From assembly GCF_004570975.1 (NCBI RefSeq), contig NZ_SPPC01000011.1:1-64000 (forward strand): 64,000 nucleotides of DNA, read 5' to 3'. Source of the stretch: Barnesiella sp. WM24. Lineage in GTDB: Bacteria > Bacteroidota > Bacteroidia > Bacteroidales > Muribaculaceae. Positions 16,453 to 23,550 of the stretch are shown here, in pieces. A program made the translations under genes and the position numbers. The notes beneath the pieces are model-generated. The model was not told where the DNA came from, did not search any database, and saw only the letters and a list, made by a program, of their open reading frames with translations. Each line of letters begins with the position of its first letter. Position 1 is the first letter of the stretch.

Positions 16453-16807
16453 TCAAATTGCGTTTGACCTCCTTCAAGTTATTGCGTCCCCATTCCGAGA
16501 GTTGATTGAGTATCGGGATTAGAGTCTTTCCTAAATCCGTCAACTCGTATTCCGTGCGAGGGGGAACTTCGGCATATAGAATACGCGTTACCAGCCCGAC
16601 TGATTCGAGAGTCTTCAGATGTCCTGACAATACCTTCGGTGATATGTCGGGGATTGCCCTCGACAATTCGTTGAAACGCATTACGCCGAACTCGTCAAGT
16701 ATGACAAGCAGGAGCATCGACCACTTGTTGGCGAAGTGAGCAATCACGTTTCTCATCGGGCATGATGCGATACAAGAATATTTTTCTGAAATTTTTTCTG
16801 CTTTCAT
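16439..16807 (-). CDS. HxlR-family winged-helix regulator
   Basis: A 122-residue HxlR protein: conserved CPMRNVIAHFANKWSMLLL, RFNELSRAIPDISPKVLSGHLKTLE and the wing VPPRTEYELTDLGKTLIPIL. Cysteines 12 and 16 in the N-terminal arm could sense oxidants. It is divergent from the DJ-1 gene at 17041, so it probably regulates that gene across the 233-bp spacer. It is not a close duplicate of the HxlR at 1683. Confidence 0.88.
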   Translation of the reverse strand: MKAEKISEKYSCIASCPMRNVIAHFANKWSMLLLVILDEFGVMRFNELSRAIPDISPKVLSGHLKTLESVGLVTRILYAEVPPRTEYELTDLGKTLIPILNQLSEWGRNNLKEVKRNLTKGS

Positions 16808-16888
16808 ATTGCTGATACTGACTAAAAGTGAGTTTAAAGTAAGTGGCTACTATTGAAGTAACCTCTTGTATGGTAATGTTTTGATACT

Positions 16889-16957
16889 TAAATTTGCGGT
16901 GAGTCTTGATGGCTTACGCCACCGCACACCGGCTTCGCCGACATGCGCTTCAAGCTC
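16889..16957 (+). repeat. Promoter-containing repeat, copy C
   Basis: TAAATTTGCGGTGAGTC followed by CACCGGCTTCGCCGACATGC and CAAGCTC repeats the blocks of 6663-6721. Here a CTTG lies 20 bp upstream of TAAATTTG, giving a plausible -33/-7 promoter for the DJ-1 gene at 17041, about 145 nt downstream. Confidence 0.55.
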
Positions 16958-17040
16958 CCTCGCGAATGGGTATTTGCACTATCCGAAGGGTAGCTGTTAT
17001 CCTTTGTAAAGTTAACAAAAAAGTAATAAATCTACAAATT

Positions 17041-17643
17041 ATGACTGAAAACATTATCAGTATTCCGGTATCGGCAAAGCCTAAGGGAAAGGCTTCATTC
17101 GTGATGCTCGGAACTGGCTTCGATGAAATCGAAGCCCTTGCGCCCGTTGATGTAATGCGACGTGCGGGTATGGACGTATTCACTGTCTCCATGACCGACA
17201 ACCGTCTTGTAAAAGGCGCTACCGGCAATAGTATTGTAGCCGACATGTGTGTCTCCGATTTAGACCCCGGACAGATTGACTGGCTCATATTTCCGGGGGC
17301 TGACAGTGAAGAGGCTGCCGTTAATCTTAGCGATAGCCTTATAATGCTTGTAAAAGAGCATTGGAATTGCGGTGGAAATATCGCGGCTATCTGTGCGGCT
17401 CCGGCACTTGTACTTGGACCGCTCGGGATTATCAGCGGAATAAAAGCGACAGGTTATCCGTTTCTGAAAGAAGAATTCAGGAATCACGGCGGTATCTATT
17501 CCGACGAGCCGGTAGTCGTCACTGACCGTCTGATTACATCAAAAGGGCCTGGCACTACTCTTGATTTTGCCCTCGCTATTGTCCGCAAGACAAAAGGAGA
17601 AGAGACAGAAATGGCACTCCGCGAAGGAATGGTGATACCATAA
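17041..17643 (+). CDS. DJ-1/PfpI family protein (YajL/ThiJ-like)
   Basis: A 200-residue DJ-1 protein: VMLGTGFDEIEALAPVDVMRRAG at the start, LIFPGADSEE, and the nucleophile-elbow AAICAAPALVLGPLG with the active Cys. The Glu of GFDEIEA is the conserved partner that tunes the Cys. Expected roles are glyoxalase/deglycase or redox chaperone. ATG 17041 is chosen because family similarity starts there; the open frame upstream runs through repeat sequence. It is divergent from an HxlR regulator. Confidence 0.88.
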   Translation: MTENIISIPVSAKPKGKASFVMLGTGFDEIEALAPVDVMRRAGMDVFTVSMTDNRLVKGATGNSIVADMCVSDLDPGQIDWLIFPGADSEEAAVNLSDSLIMLVKEHWNCGGNIAAICAAPALVLGPLGIISGIKATGYPFLKEEFRNHGGIYSDEPVVVTDRLITSKGPGTTLDFALAIVRKTKGEETEMALREGMVIP

Positions 17644-17691
17644 GCCGGATTGTAGCGACAAAGTATAAGCACTGCCTGCTGCTTAATAAAA

Positions 17692-17735
17692 GTTGCTGTG
17701 TCGCAAAAGATTAATTTAGATTGCGACACAGCAAC
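17692..17735 (-). terminator. Terminator of the ferredoxin transcript
   Basis: A perfect 14-bp stem (GTTGCTGTGTCGCA with TGCGACACAGCAAC) and a 16-nt loop. On the - strand it is followed by TTTTATT. It lies between two converging genes and may serve both. Confidence 0.75.
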
Positions 17736-17757
17736 TTCCCGGTATTTTCCCTGACAA

Positions 17758-17961
17758 TTAATCCTTTTTCTCAAAGCATCCATTTGGACAGACAGAGACA
17801 CATCTGTTGCACCCGACGCAACTGTAATAAAGTGGTTTTGCGTGTCTGTGCCACAGAAAGCGAATGCGAATTATAGCTTCATTAGGACAGATATCCACAC
17901 ATTTCCAGCACGCAGTGCAATTGCGGGACGAGAATTTAGGATGTTTTACTTCTTTTCTCAT
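17758..17961 (-). CDS. 2x[4Fe-4S] ferredoxin-type protein
   Basis: A 67-residue protein with two complete cluster motifs: CTACWKCVDICP and CVGCNRCVSVCP. This is the bacterial-type ferredoxin fold, carrying low-potential electrons in the cytoplasm. It lies 44 nt downstream of the sigma-factor gene in the same direction. The redox partner cannot be seen. Confidence 0.88.
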   Translation of the reverse strand: MRKEVKHPKFSSRNCTACWKCVDICPNEAIIRIRFLWHRHAKPLYYSCVGCNRCVSVCPNGCFEKKD

Positions 17962-18005
17962 AAACTACAATGCTCACATAAAATTGTCTAAGCATGCAGG
18001 TGGAA

Positions 18006-18551
18006 TTATTTATACGAAATCAATGCGTCATACAGCTCATGGAGTCTCTTGCGCAAGAACTTGACAGCATAGTGTTTTCTTGAAAGCAAAGTTGCTACAG
18101 ATATGCCGGTTGCCTTTGAAATATCCTTTACCGGTATTCTGTCGAATACGGTCATGCAAAATACCTCGCTCTGCTCTGACGGAAGTTCAGACAGGGCGGC
18201 ATCAAGCTCTTGCCACACCAGACTGCGCAAATATACTGTCTCCGGTGAATCCTGCAGCGGAGAGAAAAGAGTATGGGCTATCTCTTCACACAGGATGTCC
18301 TCCGTGTCAAGAGAGATTTCCCGCTTTTTCCTCCAGAAGTTCAATATTGAATTATGAGTCACGCGATAAAGCCACGATGACATACGCTCGATATCGGAGC
18401 CTTGCTCTGCCGATGCCCTGGCAAGCTGATAAAACACATCCTGAAGAATATCTTCCGCATCTTCAGGAGTGTTGACCTGCGAGCGGATGTAGTTGAACAG
18501 ACGCGGAGTATATTTGACAACTATCTCGCCGATTTCATCATTCGGTCGCAT
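18006..18551 (-). CDS. ECF-type RNA polymerase sigma factor
   Basis: A 181-residue sigma-70 family protein. Region 2 (about 10-80) contains LFNYIRSQVNTPEDAEDILQDVF and SWLYRVTHNSILNFWRKK. Region 4 (about 120-175) contains ALSELPSEQSEVFCMTVFDRIPVKDISKATGIS. No classical anti-sigma is adjacent. The upstream membrane-protein gene overlaps it by 14 nt and could play a sensing part. Confidence 0.88.
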   Translation of the reverse strand: MRPNDEIGEIVVKYTPRLFNYIRSQVNTPEDAEDILQDVFYQLARASAEQGSDIERMSSWLYRVTHNSILNFWRKKREISLDTEDILCEEIAHTLFSPLQDSPETVYLRSLVWQELDAALSELPSEQSEVFCMTVFDRIPVKDISKATGISVATLLSRKHYAVKFLRKRLHELYDALISYK

Positions 18552-18903
18552 CGGAATCAGCCGTCTTATGATTGCGCAATCCGAAATGCTCTCTTCGACG
18601 GCGCTCTATAAACTCGCGTTTCTGTTCCAGGGTCATGTTATGCCAGTGGGAATGCCAGTCGTCGGTATGATAATGGATTTTATGCATGATTCCGCCAACG
18701 AATAAAAACAGGAATATAAATCCTCCGGTCATGATTTGTCCAAGCAGAAACAATCCTGTACCTTGCCAGAAACATATTTCGGAAAAGCCGCATGTAGTGG
18801 CTATTATTGAATTCCAAAGCGGTGTTATTGCAAGCCCGGCAAGCGATGGTATAACTGCGATAACCACAAGAAGTGCTATGATTGTCTTAATTACTTTTTT
18901 CAT
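18538..18903 (-). CDS. Small membrane protein co-transcribed with the ECF sigma factor
   Basis: A 121-residue protein with two hydrophobic segments (about 5-35 and 48-72), then HKIHYHTDDWHSHWHN, a His-rich stretch that could bind metal, and a charged tail (MTLEQKREFIERRRREHFG). The stop lies inside the sigma gene, so expression is coupled. A role as sensor or anti-sigma partner is inference from position only. Confidence 0.65.
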   Translation of the reverse strand: MKKVIKTIIALLVVIAVIPSLAGLAITPLWNSIIATTCGFSEICFWQGTGLFLLGQIMTGGFIFLFLFVGGIMHKIHYHTDDWHSHWHNMTLEQKREFIERRRREHFGLRNHKTADSDATE

Positions 18904-19079
18904 AATTACTGCGTTAATTTATTTTGAGCGCTCTATTTATTAAGACACACAACGCTTAAAAATATTTTATCGCCTATGAAAAATTTCATTTTCGTTTCTG
19001 CTATCCTTTTCTTGGAATCTTGGAAACTATCTTATATTGCCAAATTTATGAAGTTGTGTCCATAAAATGTATTGCATAT

Positions 19080-19124
19080 TTTGTGGAATCGTAAAATATA
19101 TATAATTTTGCGTAATTAATTACG
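19080..19124 (+). promoter_or_regulatory. Promoter and palindromic operator of the MarR-GNAT gene
   Basis: TTTG at 19080-19083, a 19-bp spacer and TAATTTTG at 19103-19110 form a good Bacteroidetes promoter. Immediately after lies a perfect 14-bp palindrome, CGTAATTAATTACG (19111-19124), at the expected transcription start. A dimeric MarR protein binding there would block its own promoter. Confidence 0.75.
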
Positions 19125-19139
19125 TAAATACATACATAT

Positions 19140-20093
19140 ATGGTCTTGTTTGAGAAATCAGGAATATTGACTATAGGCAGCAGGTTGCGCTGGCTTGCCG
19201 ATGTGATTACTCACGATGCGGCAGAGATATATCAGCTCTACGGCATTGATATAAAGCCGAAATGGTTTCCGGTGCTTTATATGCTTTTCCATGGTGATGA
19301 CGCTTCGGTCACCGGTATTGCAAAGGCAATCGGTCAGTCTCATCCATCAGTCAGTACGATTGTGAAGGAGTTGAAAGCAGCATCTCTTGTCGTGTACGGC
19401 AAATCGGATGATGACCGCCGCGCAACAGTAGTTAGACTTACTGACGACGGAGCAAAACTAAAGGAAAGGCTGCATGATGTATGTGAAGATGTCGAAAGGG
19501 TAGTGACGGCTATTGATTCTAAGGCGCCCAATAAGCTTTGGGCAGCACTCGACTGCTGGGAGAATGCATTGTCGGAGAAATCCTTGCTTAGACGAGTGAA
19601 AGACGTTAAATCATCTCGTGAAGAACAGAATGTCGAGATTGTAGATTATGAGCCCAAATATCTCATGACATTCAAAAGGTTGAATATAATGTGGATAAAC
19701 AGCCATTGGTCACTTGAGCCCCATGACCTTGAAGTGCTGAATGACCCTGAGACATCTATCCTGTCTAATGGAGGACATATATTTGTGGCTCTCGTCAATG
19801 GCAAGCCGATGGGCGTAGTTGCCCTTTGCCCGATGGAAAATACGGAATATGATTTTGAACTCGCAAAACTCGCTGTCGACCCTGAATCACGCGGCAACGG
19901 AGTAGGGGAAAAGATATGTCGCACAGCGCTTGAATATGCACGGCGCAAAGGTGCGAAAAAGATTTTTCTTGAAAGCAACACCCTGCTTAAACCGGCGATA
20001 GGACTATATCGGAAACTTGGCTTCATGGAATTGAAAGAATATCATCCGGCATATGAACGCGGAGATATACAGATGGAATTAACCTTAAAATAA
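19140..20093 (+). CDS. MarR-type regulator fused to GNAT acetyltransferase
   Basis: 317 residues. The N-terminal half (about 1-145) is a MarR winged helix (IAKAIGQSHPSVSTIVKELKAASLV with wing KSDDDRRATVVRLTDDG). The C-terminal half (about 165-317) is a GNAT domain (LAVDPESRGNGVGEKICRTALEYA and LKPAIGLYRKLGF). This fusion is a known class; the acetylation target is unknown. A palindromic operator lies at its transcription start. A cupin gene follows after 6 nt. Confidence 0.9.
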   Translation: MVLFEKSGILTIGSRLRWLADVITHDAAEIYQLYGIDIKPKWFPVLYMLFHGDDASVTGIAKAIGQSHPSVSTIVKELKAASLVVYGKSDDDRRATVVRLTDDGAKLKERLHDVCEDVERVVTAIDSKAPNKLWAALDCWENALSEKSLLRRVKDVKSSREEQNVEIVDYEPKYLMTFKRLNIMWINSHWSLEPHDLEVLNDPETSILSNGGHIFVALVNGKPMGVVALCPMENTEYDFELAKLAVDPESRGNGVGEKICRTALEYARRKGAKKIFLESNTLLKPAIGLYRKLGFMELKEYHPAYERGDIQMELTLK

Positions 20094-20099
20094 ATTGAT

Positions 20100-20435
20100 A
20101 TGCAGAAGATTGTAGTAAAGAAAGAAGACGCATTAAACCGTGTGTTCAAAGGCGTTAATCTTGATTCGCTCGCTGTCGGCGAAAAATCAATGGTAACAAA
20201 AATGAATTACGTCAAAGGTAATTTCGCCACACTTCACAGTCATCCTCATGAACAATGCGGATATGTGATTTCAGGCAGCTACCGCCTTATAGTAGAAGCT
20301 GAACCGAGAATAGATGTGATACTTGCCGCGGGGGATTCCTATGCAATTCCCGGCAATGTGTCTCATTCGTTTGAGGTGCTTGAAGGGGGAGAGGTTGTCG
20401 ATGTGTTCACCCCACAGCGAGAAGATTACCTATAG
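20100..20435 (+). CDS. Cupin-domain protein
   Basis: A 111-residue single cupin. Motif 1 is TLHSHPHEQCGYVISGSYRL, with metal-ligand His residues, and motif 2 is GDSYAIPGNVSHSFEVLEGG. Small cupins of this kind bind metals and ligands or act as simple isomerases. It is in an operon with the MarR-GNAT gene. Confidence 0.88.
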   Translation: MQKIVVKKEDALNRVFKGVNLDSLAVGEKSMVTKMNYVKGNFATLHSHPHEQCGYVISGSYRLIVEAEPRIDVILAAGDSYAIPGNVSHSFEVLEGGEVVDVFTPQREDYL

Positions 20436-20452
20436 AAGGCGTCCGTTTCTGA

Positions 20453-21217
20453 TCAGATTAACTCCATTGACTTTGCCAGACGGCAAGCTTCAATGGAGTT
20501 TTTTACTTGGAGTTTGGCAAGGATTTCTTGACGATGGCGATTTACCGTGTGCCTGCTGATGATGAGACGATCAGCGATTTCCACGCTCGTCAATCCTTCA
20601 TCAATAAGCGACAGCACCTGACACTCGCGTTTGCTCAGTACAGTATTGTTGGTCGATGAAGTCAATTCCTCGGTAGTCCCGGTAAGCATATTGACAATGA
20701 GGCTTTTTCCCGTGAAGTCAAAAGGAAGCGGACCATAGAGGCATATCGCATACAAGACGTTTTCCTTCTCATCGTCATAGATGTAATACATGCGATGTAA
20801 CACATTGACTCTTTTACCACCGGGCAGGCAGAATCGTAATTTGCCGATTAGACAAAAGTCACTTCGTTTCATCTTCGGCACATGACGCAGGAAATGGAAA
20901 AACCGTAACTCTGCAATGATTTTTAATTCTTGTTCTTCCTGTGACATCATGGAGAATATTCGGTTCTCCCATATTGAATCTTCATGAATATAGTCTTCAA
21001 GCCCGAGCATAGATGCAAAACCGCCGGCAATTATCCGGCTTCTTCCTTTAGACATATCGCTGACCACGGCTATGACGTTTTCCACGTTTGCTATTGCCTG
21101 AGCATAGCCGATTGCTTCTGAAAAGCGGCTGTCATCGCCGGCAGAATCACGCGACAAGAGCAGACTATCCAGCTTTTTTCGGTTCTTTATTGTCGATAAA
21201 TGGTTATTTTTAGCCAT
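20453..21217 (-). CDS. LuxR-type transcriptional regulator with PAS-like sensory part
   Basis: 254 residues. The C-terminal HTH is LSKRECQVLSLIDEGLTSVEIADRLIISRHTVNRHRQEILAKL (about 195-240), a typical LuxR/GerE domain. The N-terminal 180 residues look like a PAS-type domain (GFASMLGLEDY, YYIYDDEKENVLYAICLYGPL). No receiver domain. It is divergent from the DUF1349 protein gene and probably regulates it. Confidence 0.87.
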   Translation of the reverse strand: MAKNNHLSTIKNRKKLDSLLLSRDSAGDDSRFSEAIGYAQAIANVENVIAVVSDMSKGRSRIIAGGFASMLGLEDYIHEDSIWENRIFSMMSQEEQELKIIAELRFFHFLRHVPKMKRSDFCLIGKLRFCLPGGKRVNVLHRMYYIYDDEKENVLYAICLYGPLPFDFTGKSLIVNMLTGTTEELTSSTNNTVLSKRECQVLSLIDEGLTSVEIADRLIISRHTVNRHRQEILAKLQVKNSIEACRLAKSMELI

Positions 21218-21256
21218 TGCAGATTATATTACAGGTAATTAACTTTGCAAAGTTAA
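21216..21256. promoter_or_regulatory. Divergent promoter on an 18-bp palindrome
   Basis: TTAACTTTGCAAAGTTAA (21239-21256) is a perfect palindrome that contains a TAACTTTG -7 box on each strand. For the + strand, ATTG at 21216-21219 with a 20-bp spacer serves as -33. Polymerases on the two strands would compete for the same site between the luxR and DUF1349 genes. Confidence 0.6.
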
Positions 21257-21326
21257 AACAAAAAGTGGTTATTAGCCCCATGTATGTAATTGATTAAGAC
21301 AACCTGTAAAATCAAATTATAAAATA

Positions 21327-21965
21327 ATGAAAACAATACTTCTCACATCTCTGTCAATGATTGCATGCATTTGTGTGTCAGCACAGACGAATTGGTTTAA
21401 TGAACCGTCGGATTGGACCATATCTGACGGGAAACTCACAATGTCGGTAACACCCAAAAGTGATTATTGGCGTATATCACACTATGGATTTACCGTTGAT
21501 GACGCTCCATTCTACTATGCTGAATATGGCGGAGAGTTTGAGGCAAAAGTAAAAATCTCGGGTGACTATAAAGTGCGTTTTGACCAGGCGGGCTTGATGA
21601 TACGTATAGACCATGAAAATTACATAAAGACAGGAATAGAATATGTAGACGGGAAATATAATCTAAGTACGGTTGTGACACATAACACGTCAGACTGGAG
21701 TGTGATAGCACTGGACCGTCCCGTACAATCATTATGGATTAAGGCTGTGCGTCGTCTTGACGCTATTGAAATCTTTTATTCTTTCGATGACAAGGAGTAC
21801 ACGATGATGCGTAACGCATGGATGGAAGCAAATCGCCCCGTCAAAATAGGAATGTTTGCCGCCTGTCCTGACGGTGACGGATTCAAGGTCAACTTCTCTG
21901 ATTTTAAGGTCACGCATCTCCCTGATAAGATAAGAACCGAATGGTTGAAAAGCAATTCAGATTAA
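21327..21965 (+). CDS. Secreted DUF1349 family protein
   Basis: 212 residues with a Sec signal peptide (about 1-20, MIACICVSAQ). The mature part is a concanavalin-like beta sandwich of the DUF1349 type (WFNEPSDWTISDGKLTMSV, RFDQAGLMIRIDHENYIKTGIEYVDG, FKVNFSDFKV). Related domains occur with glycoside hydrolases. It is probably periplasmic, and the ligand is unknown. Confidence 0.85.
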   Translation: MKTILLTSLSMIACICVSAQTNWFNEPSDWTISDGKLTMSVTPKSDYWRISHYGFTVDDAPFYYAEYGGEFEAKVKISGDYKVRFDQAGLMIRIDHENYIKTGIEYVDGKYNLSTVVTHNTSDWSVIALDRPVQSLWIKAVRRLDAIEIFYSFDDKEYTMMRNAWMEANRPVKIGMFAACPDGDGFKVNFSDFKVTHLPDKIRTEWLKSNSD

Positions 21966-21970
21966 TCGCA

Positions 21971-22002
21971 GTTGCATAGCCGGCAATTTATCACTAAATT
22001 TG
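21971..22002 (+). promoter_or_regulatory. Promoter of the MATE gene
   Basis: GTTG (21971-21974), a 20-bp spacer and TAAATTTG (21995-22002). It implies a leader of about 125 nt before the ATG at 22136. Confidence 0.6.
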
Positions 22003-22009
22003 CACCGCC

Positions 22010-22135
22010 GATTATAAGCAGTAGTGTTTTGTAATCCTCATCGGAGGGCATCATACAATGCCGGATAAGATGACCGGGTAAAACCTCGATTCTTATTCGG
22101 CAATAATTATGTTTAACCCTTGATGTTGAGACAAA
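22010..22135 (+). promoter_or_regulatory. Structured 5' leader of the MATE gene
   Basis: Within the leader, TCATC (about 22038) can pair with GATGA (about 22070), enclosing an inner GGCAT/ATGCC hairpin. A GGGTAAAACC segment follows. It matches no riboswitch class I can recognise. It may be an attenuator or ligand-sensing leader for the exporter. Confidence 0.35.
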
Positions 22136-23482
22136 ATGCAACGTGATTCAATTGACTTGGGGACAGTAAGGATTCCCCGGCTTTTCAGGATTTATTTTAT
22201 ACCTACATTACTTGGGATGCTGTCGCTATGTGCCGTAACAGCAACCGATGGCATTTTTGTAGGTCGTGGTGTCGGCAGTGACGGGCTTGCGGCGGTCAAT
22301 ATCTGTATTGCTCCTACAATGGTGATAATAGGCATCAGCCTTATGCTCGGAGTGGGAGCGTCGGTAGTGTCATCAATACATCTCGCCAACAATAACGTCA
22401 AGGCGGCGCGGCTAAATATCACGCAGGCTTTGATTGTCGCTACGATTATCGTGACTTTGTTCTTGATTGTGACATTATCGTCGCCTGCGGCAACAGGCAG
22501 ACTGCTTGGCAGCTCAGAATCGCTTCTGCCGTTGGTAGAGAACTATATGCCTTGGATATTTGCCTCGTGTATGTTTCAGGCATGGTGTGGAATCGGTCTG
22601 TTTGTCGTCCGTCTTGACGGAGCACCAGGATATGCCATGTGGTGTAATGTCTTGCCGGGACTACTTAATGTGCTGCTTGATTACATTTTTATTTTTCCTC
22701 TTCAGATGGGGGTGAAAGGTGCCGCGATTGCCAGCTGTATAAGCTGCGCTGTTGGCGGTATAATGGTCATGTGCTATCTTGGCATTTTAGCAAGAAATCT
22801 GAAACTGATAAAGATTAAGCTGAGCCGTAAAAGCCTTCGGCTTACAGCAAGAAATATCGGCTATCAATGCAAGATAGGTATATCCGCTCTATTGGGAGAA
22901 GCGACAATGGGTATGTTGATGCTTATGGGTAATCTTACATTCATGCGTTATATGGGAAATGACGGAGTAGGGGCCTTTAGTATAGCTTGCTACTACTGTC
23001 CGTTTGTTTTCATGATCGGTAATGCGATAGCCCAGTCGGCGCAGCCGATAATAAGCTACAACTATGGACTTGGTCAAAAAGGCAGAGTTGCAATAACCGA
23101 GCGACTTGCTATTTTATCGGCAATCATATGTGGACTTACAGTCACAGCCGCATTTGTATTTGCCCCTGCCGCTATGGTGCGCCTGTTTCTTGACGGGGAT
23201 GTAGCTGCCGCAACGATAGCCATCGGCGGATTCCCCATGTTTTCAACTGCATTTGTATTCTTTATATTTAACCTCACGGCTATCGGATATTTCCAAAGTA
23301 TTGAGAAGGTTGTACCCTCAATTGTTTTCGCTCTGCTGCGAGGTGTAATATTTCTTGTGCCGGCGTTTATTTTCATGCCGCTATTAATTGGCGATTGTGG
23401 TATATGGCTTGCGCTATTTGTGTCAGAATTGCTCACATCGCTATGTATAGCAGGATATTATCTATATAACCGGCGGAGATAA
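22136..23482 (+). CDS. MATE-family multidrug/cation antiporter
   Basis: 448 residues with about 12 hydrophobic helices. Two homologous halves start at LFRIYFIPTLLGMLSLCAVTATDGIFVGRGVGSDGLAAVNI and GISALLGEATMGMLMLMGNLTFMRYMGNDGVGAFSIA. AQSAQPIISYNYG is the typical second-half motif. It exports cationic drugs or metabolites across the inner membrane using Na+ or H+. It has its own promoter and a strong terminator. Confidence 0.92.
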   Translation: MQRDSIDLGTVRIPRLFRIYFIPTLLGMLSLCAVTATDGIFVGRGVGSDGLAAVNICIAPTMVIIGISLMLGVGASVVSSIHLANNNVKAARLNITQALIVATIIVTLFLIVTLSSPAATGRLLGSSESLLPLVENYMPWIFASCMFQAWCGIGLFVVRLDGAPGYAMWCNVLPGLLNVLLDYIFIFPLQMGVKGAAIASCISCAVGGIMVMCYLGILARNLKLIKIKLSRKSLRLTARNIGYQCKIGISALLGEATMGMLMLMGNLTFMRYMGNDGVGAFSIACYYCPFVFMIGNAIAQSAQPIISYNYGLGQKGRVAITERLAILSAIICGLTVTAAFVFAPAAMVRLFLDGDVAAATIAIGGFPMFSTAFVFFIFNLTAIGYFQSIEKVVPSIVFALLRGVIFLVPAFIFMPLLIGDCGIWLALFVSELLTSLCIAGYYLYNRRR

Positions 23483-23491
23483 GACAGTAAA

Positions 23492-23535
23492 AAAAATAAA
23501 TGTCAGCTGCCGAAATGCAGCTGACATTTATTTTT
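23492..23535. terminator. Bidirectional terminator between MATE and mutB
   Basis: A 19-bp near-perfect stem, AAATAAATGTCAGCTGC paired with GCAGCTGACATTTATTT, loop CGAAAT. T-runs flank both ends, so it can end the MATE (+) and mutA-mutB (-) transcripts. Confidence 0.9.
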
Positions 23536-23550
23536 ACATGTAACGGGGAA

